NCBI GenBank assembly: GCA_018398585.1
Contig: JAGTTD010000005.1
Location: 6,379,355 to 6,443,354, forward strand
Length of the DNA: 64,000 nt
Reading direction: 5' to 3'
Source: Simmondsia chinensis
Lineage: Eukaryota; Streptophyta; Magnoliopsida; Caryophyllales; Simmondsiaceae
Shown in pieces: positions 11,806 to 22,879 of the stretch. The position numbers and the translations under genes are program-made. Position 1 is the stretch's first letter. The number at the start of each line of letters is the position of its first letter. The notes below the pieces were generated by a model that saw nothing but the letters and a program-made list of their open reading frames with translations, was not told where the DNA came from and ran no database searches.

Positions 11806-13884
11806 ATGGTAAAAAAACTAGGAGGATATGCTTCGACTTCGACTGCTAGGTATGGTGAGCAGAATCCGGGTCCAGATGACAGATCTGTGTTGCATCTTCA
11901 GGAGCGTCATCGATCGGAGGATGTTTGGAATGAAATGGTATGCTAGTAATTAATATTTATCCTATAATTTTAAGTTCTAATTATTCAAATAGTTGATTAA
12001 TATATTTAATGTCTTTGTATTACAGGGCAATGATAAGATAAGGGTGAGGATTCACCAACTGTCAAACCTTCACCCACCAGTACGACCTTATGTCGTACAA
12101 GCTGGACTCATTGAAGTGACCCAAATAGGTTACATCCAGATTGATAACGCATTAATTGGTGCTTTGTTAGAGAGGTGGAGGTGGAGGTGGGAGACCCATA
12201 CATTCCACCTACGTGTTGATGAGATGACACCAACACTGCAGGATGTTGCCGTCTTACCGGGTCTACGCATAGACGGTCGAGCAGTCACTGGTAGCACTAC
12301 TTACAATTGGCAGAACCTCTACCATTCTTTATTGGGTACAGTCCCCCTAGCACGAGCAATAAAGGGTAGCCTATTAAGAAGTACATGGTTGGGGGAACTG
12401 TGTGCACAAGCGCCCCCCCCCCCCCCCCCCCCCCCCCAGCTTATGCTGATGAGCAAGTGTTGTTACAACACGCCAGACGCTACATCCTTCGTATGTTCGG
12501 CTCCTTGTTGTTCACCAACAGCACTGGTAGTTGGACATTAATAGTCTATCTTCCATTACTTGAAATGATAAAGGGGTGTAGTGAGTACAGCTGGGGGTCA
12601 GCTGTTCTTGCCAACCTATACAGACAAATGTGCCAGTGTTACATGGCGGGCTGCACCCAAATCGGCAAGTGTGTTTTATTGCTCCAGGTACGGACGACCA
12701 ATTATATTCATGTTTAATTCTTTAATGTATTAAATCCTTAATTCCTGCGTACCATTACATGTGTAGTTGTGGTCATGGGAGCATTTATACATTGGTTGAC
12801 CGTTTATATCCACGCCTTGTCCACTTCCACCGGCAGTCAATGATCCGTTGCTGCCTTTGGGATCTCAGTAATAGAAAATATTTTGTACATCTTGATTTAA
12901 TGTATATGTAATATTACATATGTATTAAAATAATTTACTTCGTACTTGATCAACTAGGTTGCTGCCTTGACATTCCGCGAGAATCCAAGGCAATGCCAGT
13001 CCTTCTACAGGGACCAACTTGATGTCCAAGAGCCACATCAGGTATATACATAAAAATGGACACAGTTCTATATTGTTAATAATTAATGTAATAACTAAGT
13101 TATTTTATCTGTGCTTAGGTTCAATGGACGCCTTATAGGCAATCTCAGTTAAGCACCTTGCCCGCGATTTGTGTCGAGGGTCGTCATATCTGGCGATATC
13201 AGGGACCAATGATATGCTTTGGCATTGTAGAGCTGCATTGCCCTGACAGAGTGTTGCGTCAGTTTGGATTAACGCAGTATATCCCGAATCATATCGACAC
13301 TCTCAACTCCTTACATAATACATCTCGTTCGGGCAGGTCTGACGAGAACTGGGAGGTCTATCATTTGAACTGGATCGCGGTATGGAACACACGGATGGAT
13401 TATATCGCCAACGTACGTCATCCTCCTACATCGCCTACAGATTACATGCGATGGTACAACTCTATCACTAGGCATCTTATAGTACGGCATGAAGTGCATG
13501 TTCCGCGTCGATCCCGGCTTTGTTATGAGCCAAGTGGCAACCAAATTCAACGAGTAGTAAGCACTTTGAAAACATTTGTCCCTTTACTTATTCCACAATA
13601 TGTTTCGTTAACATTTGAATGTACTATTTGTTACGTCGATGTTCTTAAAAAGCATGCTAAAAGGGCAGTTCAGAGGCTACGTAACACTGTTGGCCACACT
13701 GTAGAGTCTATCTGCACAGAACGGCTAACTACTTGCAGTAGCGCAATAGACGCTGCCGGTGAGGGACATCAATTTGATCAGGCCATGCAAGAAGAAGAGT
13801 TTAACTATCATTCATTAGGTGCTGTAGAAGGAAGTACACGTGATCGTCCGCGACATAGTTTATCAGTTTAGACGGAAGGTTCGC
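11806..13884 (+). pseudogene. Plant mobile domain (PMD, MAIN-like) gene, multi-exon, broken
   Basis: Exon 1 runs from ATG 11806 to 11937 (44 codons). A GT-AG intron, 11938-12025, follows. Exon 2 starts at 12026 and reads IRVRIHQLSNLHPPVRPYV, then FHLRVDEMTPTLQDVAVLPG, the core of the PMD family (PF10536). A 25-base C run at 12413-12437 shifts the frame; the continuation reads LLQHARRYILRMFGSLLF and YRQMCQCYMAG. A later exon around 12767 has WSWEHLYIG followed by TGA where Arg is usual. Further exons are 12959-13039 (FRENPRQCQSFYRDQLDV) and 13119 onwards (YQGPMICFGIVELHCPDRVL). The 3' part was split at 13884 by an LTR element; its tail resumes at 19753. PMD genes are typically host or MULE-borne genes of uncertain nuclear function. 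Broken copy: sure. Exon limits downstream: approximate. Confidence 0.8.
12413..12437 (+). repeat. Poly-C run of 25 within a PMD exon
   Basis: Twenty-five consecutive C residues lie inside exon 2 of the PMD gene and shift its frame. Similar runs occur at 7330, 24952-24975 and 53966. Homopolymer length in an assembly is error-prone, so the frame effect may be partly artefactual. Confidence 0.9.
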
Positions 13885-16093
13885 TGTAATACCCGGCTTA
13901 ATTAAATTAAATTCGGTATTACAATATGTGAAACTAAGGGTATTTAAATTAAATTAGACTCATATGTGAAATTTAGGATATTTAAATTAGGTTAAAACTC
14001 GCTATTACTTCGATTAGGTTTCAAAATGAAAATAAATAAATGAGTAAAAAGAAAAGGAAATAGAAAAAAAAAAACGAAACAGAAAAGAGAAGAAAAAGAA
14101 AAGGAAAAGAAAAGAAAATAAAAATTAAAAAAATTTAACCCCCCACACCCCCCACCCCCACGTTTTCCATGTTCTCTCTCTCTACCCTACCGTGAACCCC
14201 CTCCCCCACCGCCTCCCTCGCCTCACCGCCTCCCTCACCTCACGATTACCGCCTCCCTTGCGTCTCCTTCCTCTCTCTCGTACCGCCTCCCCCACCCTCA
14301 CGTCTACCGCCTCACTCTCTCTCCCTCACATCTCATTCTCTCTCCCTCTCTCTCCTCTACCGCCTCCCACCATCGTCACCCTTACCGCCAACCTTCACGG
14401 TACCCGCTTGACCCAGACGGTGCGACCCCGACCCACCCGGTACCGCCACCCCCCACCCCGGTACCGCCTCCCACCCCATACCGCCTGACCAACCGGGTAC
14501 CGCCAACCCCCACCTCGGTACCGCCTCCCATCCCATACCGCCTGACCCACCCGGTACCGCCACCCCGACCTCGGTACCGCCTCCCAACCCATACCGCCTG
14601 ACCTCCTATAAATACCCCACACCTCCACCCCTCAAACCTCACACCTCAACCCACAACACTCTCTCTCTCTCCTCTCGGTTCTCTTTCCACCACCCACGAT
14701 TCTCTCTCCTCGCCTCACCAGTGCCGCCACCTCGCCGGTACGACTCCGACCGACCCTCCGGTGCCGTCACCTCGCCAGCACAGCTCTGACTGACCCGCCG
14801 GTGCCACCACCTCGCCGAAACAGAACTGGCCACCCTGCCAGGAATGCTATCTCGTCAATTTCAAAGCTAATCAACTATAGGAACAGGGTTTTTGGGTTAA
14901 AAGCTAGCATTTGTAAGTATATTACTTTCCCTGCTTATTTGTTAACTACAAAGAATTGCTTTAAATGACTTGATTTGTGATATTTATATTTTGAATGATT
15001 TATTGTTTTGATAAAATAGGATTGGGCTTGTGTGATTTTGTGATTTAGACTCTTATGGGTTGAATTATTGGTTTATACGTTGATTTAACATGTGAAATTT
15101 CGAAAGAATTTGTATGAATATATGAAGTTCCAAGGAATTTGTACGAATATGTGGATTTCAAAGGAGTTTTTACGAATATATGGATTTCGAAGGAGTTTTT
15201 ACGAATATATGGATTTCGAAGGAGTTTTTACGAATATATGAATTTCAAAGGAAATTATTGTGAATTTGTGTTTTGAATTTGAAAAGGTCTTATAGAGCTT
15301 ACAGATAACTACGTTGGCCTTCCGAGGTCTATCGACTATGGAATACGAAATACGAAAGTCGATTACGACCCTGTCGCGGGAATAATACTGGCACGTAGTT
15401 TCCGATGTCTGTTAGGTCTTCTGAACTAACAGATACTACATTTTGATCCTAGCGGATCTGTCGACTTGAACCGGTACGAATAAACCGGTTCGATTACGAA
15501 ATACGAACGTTGATTACGACCCTGTCACAGGAATAATACCGGCCGTAGATGCGTCTGTAAGTTTCCCAAAAAGCTTTTATGAAAGGAAATGAGTTATGAA
15601 ACAAAATGATTTTCGAAGATTATGGATTTTACTGGCTTTAATTGGAATGGTATTGGTGTTAATAATATGCCCGATCCGGGTAGGGAATGTGCTATACTTA
15701 CTGAGCTCGTTGTTTGCTCAGTCAATTCGTTTATTTCTCTTTTTCCCAGATTAGTAGCTCATGGCAGTTATAGAGGGACGAGGAAGGCAAAGCGACTTGT
15801 TGTTCTGAACATTTTGTTGATTTCGAAGTTTAGCTATTTAAATAATTTCGTAATAGAATATGATGGACTATATGAGGTATTGAAATTTGGAGCTTCTGCA
15901 CTATTAGAATTAAGTCATTGGTATGATATATTTGGATTTGATGTTATGAATTTTGGAAAAAATTTATAGAATTTGAGGAAATTGTGATGGAATGATTTGG
16001 GCTTCGTACTATGATGGGGGATTTCATTGTAGTACGGCCATGTAGCGCCCTTGTAACTTAAGCTTATTCGGTATTTAAGTTGGGGGCATTACA
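13885..16093 (+). repeat. 5' LTR of the gag-only element
   Basis: 2209 bp. It starts TGTAATACCC and ends GGGGGCATTACA. It contains a CT-rich stretch, a minisatellite of CCCGGTACCGCC units (about 14397-14605), TATAAATACCCC at about 14609 as a likely LTR promoter, and about 30-bp repeats of GGAGTTTTTACGAATATATG at 15110-15255. Confidence 0.93.
14397..14605. repeat. GC-rich minisatellite in the 5' LTR
   Basis: Units of roughly 55 bp alternate CACCCGGTACCGCCAC and CGGTACCGCCTCCCA with CCATACCGCCTGACC. The array sits just upstream of the TATA-like box. A matching array is at 18095-18300 in the 3' LTR. Long open frames on both strands here are low-complexity by-products. Confidence 0.85.
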
Positions 16094-16097
16094 GAAG

Positions 16098-16110
16098 TGG
16101 TATCCGAGCG
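16098..16110 (+). other. Primer-binding site
   Basis: TGGTATCCGAGCG, four bases after the 5' LTR, differs by one base from the common plant TGGTATCAGAGC site that pairs with initiator tRNA-Met. Confidence 0.8.
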
Positions 16111-16447
16111 CCGTTACGAATTTTGGGGAAATTTAAGTGCTAAAGTGAGAACTCGGTTATGGACTTTAGAGAAATTTAGGTGCGGGAAGCTGAACATTGG
16201 GTTATGAATTTCAGGGGAGATTTTAGTATTAAGATAAGAGCAGATGAAAGCTTTAGGTTATTAAGGAATTTAAGATTTAAAGTGATAGCCTTAGGTTGAG
16301 AGCCTTGGGAAATCTAATTGATGGGATGAGAACTTGGTTTAATGTTAAGGAAATATAGTTGACTATTTGAATTAGTAACTTCAACTATATTGGAGTTTAG
16401 AGTTGTTTAACAACATGGTTTCTTATGTAATTTGAGGGAAGGTGAAG

Positions 16448-17521
16448 ATGAATGACATGAGCGAAACATTGGCATCCCTGAAAAGTAAGAGAACCCTGAC
16501 GGAAAGAAGCAAAGTTCCACTCCCGATCGAAGAAGTCCTTAGTGAATCGGAGGAGGATACATAAGAGGAGCACCCTGATGAGAAACGCGTTCCCCTGCCG
16601 AACAGACCCACTGGACAAAATGGCCAGAACTCAGGCGACTCCTCTAATCAGTTTGATGTTGCAACAGTGCACCAGCTCATGGTTAATCTCTTGCAACATC
16701 AACAACATGCTCAAGTTGTGCCTCCCCTCACTCGACGCGTTGAAGAGACTCCCTTTGAAAGGTTGTCAAAATTGAGGGCCCTAAACTTTGAAGGAGCGGA
16801 TGACCCTCTAGAAGCTGAAAAATGGATACGAGAAATAGAGACCTTGTTTGAGGCCATGTCAATAGCCGATGCTGATAAGGTTCGAGCAGCCACCCTTTTT
16901 CTTAAGGGGAATGCGGAGTTCTGGTGGACTACAGTCAAGGTGGCATCTCAGAATGTTACTGAACCTTTGGCTTGGGAGAAGTTTAAAGAAACCTTCTACA
17001 ACCAGTTCTTCCCTGAAGCACTCAGACTGACGAGAGAAAATGAATTCTACGAGCTAAACCAAGGAGAGCAGATGACGGTATTGCAATATGCTAACAAGTT
17101 TCATGAATTGGGACGTTTTAGCCCAAGTATCATGGCATCAGAGACGAGTAAAGCAAACAGGTTCGAAAGGGGATTGCTCCCTCGGATTAGGAGGCGTCTG
17201 TCAAGTGTCCTTTTCAAGGAATACAAGGAGGTCCTTGAACGTGCCTTGAAGGTCGAGGTAGATCTAAAGTTGGAAGAAAAGGAATATGCTGCCAAGAAAA
17301 GGTCATCAGGCGGCAAATTTCAGGAAGGAAAATCTAACCAATCTGGTGACAATGGCAAAAAGTTTCGTATGACGAATCCAGAGAGTTCTAACATGGGGCT
17401 CAGAAAATGTGAGTACTGTGGTGGGGAACATTATGGTGAATGCTGCAAAAAGTTAGAGTTGTGCTTCGAATGTAAAGGGAAAGGACACATAGCCCGTAAT
17501 TGTCCTCTCAAGAAGAAATGA
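16448..17521 (+). pseudogene. Retrotransposon Gag (Ty3/gypsy type) with two zinc knuckles
   Basis: The frame opens at ATG 16448 (MNDMSETLASLKSKR). One in-frame TAA at 16562-16564 interrupts it, after which it is open to TGA at 17521. The Gag core reads FEGADDPLEAEKWIREIETL, FWWTTVK, FKETFYNQFFPEA and QYANKFHELGRF. The C-terminus has a basic linker and two Cys knuckles, CEYCGGEHYGEC and CFECKGKGHIARNC (the latter CX2CX4HX4C). Gag forms the particle that packages the element RNA. A usable GTG/ATG downstream of the stop would still give most of the protein. It is the only gene in this element. Confidence 0.9.
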
Positions 17522-17578
17522 GAAGCAAATACCCAGAGTGATTCGAAAATGAAGGTAAAGTTTCGAGGACGAAACTTT

Positions 17579-17595
17579 GTTTAAGGGGGTCAGGA
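17579..17595 (+). other. Polypurine tract
   Basis: TTTAAGGGGGTCAGGA lies directly before the 3' LTR, in the position where second-strand synthesis is primed. Confidence 0.75.
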
Positions 17596-19747
17596 TGTAA
17601 TACCCGGCTTAATTAAATTAAATTCGGTATTACAATATGTGAAACTAAGGGTATTTAAATTAAATTAGACTCATATGTGAAATTTAGGATATTTAAATTA
17701 GGTTAAAACTCGCTATTACTTTGATTAGATTCCAAAATGAAAATAAATAAACAAGTAAAAAGAAAAAGGAAATAGAAAAAGAAAAAGGAAACAGAAAAGA
17801 GAAGAAAAAGAAAATAAAATAAAAATAAAAAAAATTTAACCCCCCCCCCGACGTTTTCCCTGTTCTCTCTCTCCCCCCTACCGTGAACCCCCTCATCCAC
17901 CGCCTCCCTCGCCTCACCGCCTCCCTCACCTCATGATTACCGCCTCCCTTGCGTCTCCTTCCTCTCTCTCGTACCGCCTCCCCCACGCTCACGTCTACCA
18001 CCTCACTCTCTCTCCCTCACGTCTCATTCTCTCTCCCTCTTTCTCCTCTACCGCCTCCCACCATCGTCACCCTTACCGCCAACCTTCACGGTACCCGCTT
18101 GACCCAGACGGTACGACCCCTACCCACCCGGTACCGCCACCCCCACCCCGGTACCGCCTCCCAACCCATACCGCCTGACCCACCCGGTACCGCCACCCCC
18201 CCACCTCGGTACCGCCTCCCACCCCATACCGCCTGACCCACCCGGTACCGCCACCCCCACCGCGGTACTGCCTCCCACCCCATACCGCTTGACCTCCTAT
18301 AAATACCCCACACCTCCACCCCTCAAACCTCACACCTCAACCCACAACACTCTCTCTCTCCTCTCAGTTCTCTCTCCACCACCCACGATTCTCTCTCCTT
18401 GCCTCACCAGTGCCGCCACCCTCGCCGGTACGACTCCGACCGACCCTCCGGTGCCGCCACCTCATCGGCACAGCTCCGACCGACCCGCCGGTGCCACCAC
18501 CCCGCCGGAACAGTACCGGCCACCCTACCGGTAATGCTATCTCGTCAATTTCAAAGCTAATCAACTATAGGAACGGGGTTTTTGGGTTAAAAGCTAGCAT
18601 TTGTAAGTATATTACTTTCCCTGCTTGTTTGTTAACTACAAAGAATTGCTTTAAATGACTTGATTTGTGATATTTATATTTTGAATGATTTATTGTTTTG
18701 ATAAAATAGGATTGGGCATATGTGTTTGTGTGATTTTGTGGTTTAGACTCTTATGGGTTGAATTATTGGTTTATACGTTGATTTAACATGTGAAATTTCG
18801 AAAGAATTTGTATGAATATATGAAGTTCCAAGGAATTTGTATGAATATGTGGATTTCAAAGGAGTTTTTACGAATATATGGATTTCGAAGGAGTTTTTAC
18901 GAATATATGAATTTCAAAGGAAATTATTATGAATTTGTGTTTTGACTTTGAAAAGGTCTTATAGAGCTTTCAGATAACTACGTTGACCTTCCGAGGTCTA
19001 TCGACTATGGAATACGAAATACGAAAGTCGATTACGACCCTGTTGCGGGAATAATACCAGCACGTAGTTTCCGATGTCTGTTAGTTCTTCTGAACTAACA
19101 GATACTATGTTTTAATCCTAGCGGATCTGTCGACTTGAACCAGTTCGAATACGAAATACGAACGTCAATTACAACCCTATCGCGGGAATAATACCGGCCG
19201 TAGATGCGTCTGTAAGTTTCCCAAAAAGCTTTTATGAAAGGAAATGAGTTATGAAACAAAATGATTTTCGAAGATTATGGATTTTACTGGTTTTAATTGG
19301 AATGGTATTGGTGTTAATAATATGCCCGATCCGGGTAGGGAATGTGCTATACTTACTGAGTGCGTTGTTTGCTCACCCAATTCGTTTATTTCTCTTTTTC
19401 TCAGATTAGTAGCTCATGGCAGTTATAGAGGGACGAGGAAGGCAAAGCCACTTGTTGTTATGAACATTTTGTTGATTTCGAAGTTTAGCTATTTAAATAA
19501 GTTCGTAATAGAATATGATGGACTATTTGAGGTATTGAAATTTGGAGCTTCCGCACTGTGAGAATTAAGTCATTGGTATGATGTATTTGGATTTGATGTT
19601 ATGAATTTTGGAAAAATTTATAGAATTTGAGGAAATTGTGATGGAATGATTTGGGCTTCGTACTATGATGGGGGATTTCATTGTAGTACAGCCATGTAGC
19701 GCCATTTTAACTTAAGCCTATTCAGTATTTAAGTTGGGGGCGTTACA
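17596..19747 (+). repeat. 3' LTR of the gag-only element
   Basis: 2152 bp, a close copy of 13885-16093. It has fewer GGAGTTTTTACGAATATATG repeats (18840-18915), which accounts for much of the length difference. It has the same GC-rich minisatellite (18095-18300) and the same TATAAATACCCC word. It ends GGGGGCGTTACA and is followed by the TTCGC duplication. Confidence 0.93.
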
Positions 19748-19752
19748 TTCGC

Positions 19753-19860
19753 CCTCACAGCATCATGGTGAACCTCGTCGTAGATCGACGTCACGTTTTA
19801 TACCATAATTTATGTTACATATTTTTTTGTAATTTATAATTACAATGCATTTTGTCCTTC
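19753..19860 (+). pseudogene. 3' end of the PMD gene, displaced by the LTR element
   Basis: CCTCACAGCATCATGGTGAA follows the second TTCGC. It continues the exon that stops at 13884, giving a short hydrophilic tail (QHHGEPRRRSTSRF in one frame) before a stop. It was one exon before the insertion. Confidence 0.6.
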
Positions 19861-19979
19861 TTTATTACTCTATACATTAAATAATGTGACTTTACTAATT
19901 TTTTTTTGATACTTCACTTTATTATTTTGTTGATAATTGAATTAGGGTTAGGGCTGCTATATGATTGGGAGGTTTATCG

Positions 19980-20215
19980 GGTTCACGTGGGGGGTGACAA
20001 ACGGTGTAGGAAGGGGGAACGGATAACGACTTTTGAGAGCCGTTACCTTTCGGACGCTGTATCAGACGGCGTCCGAAAGGCGACAAATTATTTTCCTCAA
20101 CGGACGCCGTTCGAAACGGCGTTTGCTGGTCACGCTACAGTAAAGTGTGCCATTTTCATAAATATTTTTCCAACTATGCCATTTCAGTAAATTTTTTTGC
20201 CAAATATGCCATTTT
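19980..20215. repeat. CG-rich inverted repeats and a short tandem motif
   Basis: TTTCGGACGCTGTATCAGAC followed by GGCGTCCGAAA forms a stem, and ACGGACGCCGTTCGAAACGG is also self-complementary. Then TATGCCATTT(CA/TGG)TAAAT repeats. It may be the outer end of the MULE that carries the PMD gene. No family assignment is possible. Confidence 0.45.
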
Positions 20216-20229
20216 GGTAAATTATTCCT

Positions 20230-22340
20230 TTATGTGCTAAAGATGGAATTAAAAGACATAAAACTGTTAGAAAAATCCCAAAACAAAATAGGCTTGTTGA
20301 AAAATGAATAGGGCATTACTAGATAGAGTTAAATGCATGTCATTTTGCTTTTGGTTTGGGTAATCGTTTATGGGCAATGCTGTTAAAATAGCCAGTTATA
20401 ATAGAACAACATCAACCGGTATAGATTTTAAAAGCGTTAGAGAAATATGGATTTGTAAACCAATAGGTTACTCTATCATGTGTGTGTTTAGTTGTGCTAC
20501 TTATGCACACTAGAATGGAAAAAAAAAAAAAAAAAAAAAAATTTAGAACCTAGCGCAATTAAAGGAGTCTCTCTTGGCTACCCTTATGTTATCAAGGGAT
20601 ATAGAATAGGTATCAACAATGGGAATAAGACTATTGAGTTTCAAAAGTGCTGTATAAAAACTTATGAATCTGAGAATAAACCACCTGTACCATATATCAT
20701 CAAAACCCTAACACTGAGTTAGTTTCTAATGTATATAATAGTGCTAAAAAAAGCAATGAGGATCAAAACTAGGTTAGTCCAGAAAACCTAAATGACTATC
20801 AACTAATTAGAGACGGGGAAAGGAGGGAATAAGAGCACAAAATAGGTATGTTTTTGCTGATTGCTTAGCCTATGCCTTGAACATTGCTTTAGAGTATGAA
20901 GAAACAAAGCCAATTTATTATAGTGAGGCCCTTAAGAGTAATATTTAGAAAATTGATTTAAGGCCATGACAACATAAATGGAACGGTCAAGAAAGAATCG
21001 GACTTAGAGCTTAGTTCCTACATCTAAGGTTAAGAAATTGATAGGATCCAAATAGGTTTAAATTAAAAGAACCTTCAATCCCATTTATGCAGTGTGAAGG
21101 AATTAACTATAATGAGATTTCTTGTGTTATGAAACTTACAAGTTTAAGAATGTGATTGCTAAGTTTGATATGAACCTTGAGCAAATGAACGTTACTATTG
21201 CTTTTTTGCATGGAGAGTTAGAGGAGGAAATCCTCATGACTCAACCTAAAGGGTTTAAAGAACCCGACAAAGAAGACTTTGTATTCTGAAAAAATCCTTA
21301 TATGGCCAAAAACAATAGCCTAGACAATGGTATAAGAGTTTTAACCAGTTCATGCTAGACAAAGAATTTAATCATTCTACTCATGATAACTGCTTTAACT
21401 TCAACAATGGTTGTTGTGATGATGCCCTGCACTTACTGATTTATGTGGATGACATATTTTTTAGCTAGTAGCTCTTTGAATGAGATAAATGATCTAAAAC
21501 GCATGCTGAATGACTCATTTGATATAATAAATCTTGGAGAAGCTAATAATATATTAAGCAGGAAAATTAGTAGAAAAAAGATCAATTAAAATAGTTCATT
21601 TATCACAACAGAAATATCCTGAAAAGGTTTTCAACAAATTTAAAATGATGGATTATAAACCTGTGAAAATACTCATACCTAGTTACTAATAATTTTATGC
21701 AGAACAGTCCCCAACTTTTGAGAAAGAATAACAAGACATGGCTAGGATTCCCTATGCAAATGCTTTAGGGTTGGAAATGTATGTAATGACCTCTACTAGG
21801 CTTGATCTTGCCCATCTTATGAGTGTTTTATCTAGATTCTTGAGTAATCTTGGGAATGAAAATTGGTATGGAGTAAAATGGTTATTCTCACTTAAAGGAA
21901 TTTACCAATTTAGGATTAACCTTTAGGAGGACACAAACAAACCTAAATTTGTTTATTGTAAAAAGGTTATTCTAAAATGGTTATTGTTACTTACTGGGAG
22001 TTTAAGCATCAGTCTATGACAACTTGTCAACAATTGAAGCAGAGTTTCTGGCCTTAATGGATGTTATAAAAGTCGGTATATGGTTAAGAGGTTTCTTATC
22101 CAAAATTAACCTAGACTTAGGTGCACCTTTGATACTGAGATAGTCAATCTACCTTAGCTTTAAGATAGAACCCAATTTATCATTATAGAATAAGCACTTA
22201 GCTATAGTTAGATGAAAATAAGGACGATTTGTAGAAAAATTATATTAATGATAATCCAGCTAAAAGAGGTAAAAAGTAGTGACTTTGATATGTTAAGAAA
22301 GTGCATCAATTCGGTCCAAAGTTAATGGAATTTTGGTTGG
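20230..22340 (+). pseudogene. Ty1/copia pol relic (integrase, RT, RNase H)
   Basis: Fragments in shifting frames appear in the right order. The integrase end is near 20270 (KNRLVEKMNRALLDRV) with LEPSAIKGVSLGYPYVIKGY at 20540. RT pieces follow at 21190-21490 (FLHGELEEEILM, QWYKSFNQFML, LIYVDDI), then RNase H at 22030-22300 (STIEAEFLALMDV, WLRGFLSKIN). A poly-A run at 20520 and many stops interrupt it. No LTRs were found. It is an old relic. Confidence 0.75.
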
Positions 22341-22564
22341 ACCAAGGATTCAATTACTCCCTATAACTAGAGTCTAACTAGTAGTTAGTTTATATAGTAA
22401 GCAAGGTGAATTTGTTATAAATTGGTTCCTATATGTGCAAACTATGCTTAATAATACTTAAAATGAATTTAGGTAAGTAATCAAATGTAAAATTTAATTC
22501 CCTAAGGAACCAAATGCGTTGTTTTATGATGAACAGCTTGAACTAGAAAGATGGAGTCAATACA

Positions 22565-22690
22565 ACAACCACCACCACCTAGTGCCTAAAAGGCTTCTGC
22601 TAAGGTAGGGTATGGGGAGGGTGAAATTTAAACAACCTTACCATTATAGGGTGCTACCCTGAGGGGAGACTGTTTTCGGAGCGGCCCCAA
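22565..22690 (-). mobile_element. SINE fragment
   Basis: On the - strand it reads GCTCCGAAAACAGTCTCCCC, TGGTAAGGTTG and GCAGAAGCCTTTTAGGCACT, then a (GGT/TTG)-rich tail that appears as AACAACCACCACCACC at 22562-22578. This is the same body as the 5S-headed SINEs, but no 5S head is seen. Confidence 0.7.
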
Positions 22691-22879
22691 CCCTTAAAAG
22701 CAAAACATAAGAATATCTATAAAATCGAGTCAAAGTTCAATAAAATAAAGCAGTATTAGACATGTAAGCATGCAAATAGAAATAAAATGGCAGCAATAAC
22801 ATAGAAGCCTATGGGCCTTGTGAACGAGCATCATTGTGCTACATACTTCTAATAGCTATGTGGGCCACACATATTTTTG

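Larger units (their letters stand above)
13885..19747 (+). mobile_element. Complete gag-only LTR retrotransposon (TR-GAG type)
   Basis: Two long LTRs (13885-16093 and 17596-19747) both begin TGTAATACCCGGCTTAATT and end in TTACA. They flank only about 1.5 kb of internal DNA: a primer-binding site, one gag reading frame and a polypurine tract. There is no protease, RT or integrase. The 5-bp direct repeat TTCGC lies immediately outside (13880-13884 and 19748-19752), proving a complete insertion. The target is the 3' part of the PMD gene. Gag-only elements of this layout are known in plants and need enzymes from an autonomous partner. Confidence 0.95.

Noticed and set aside
14192..14642. Proline/glycine-rich proteins on both strands
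   Set aside because: All frames are open because of the CCCGGTACCGCC minisatellite; the same frames occur in the other LTR.
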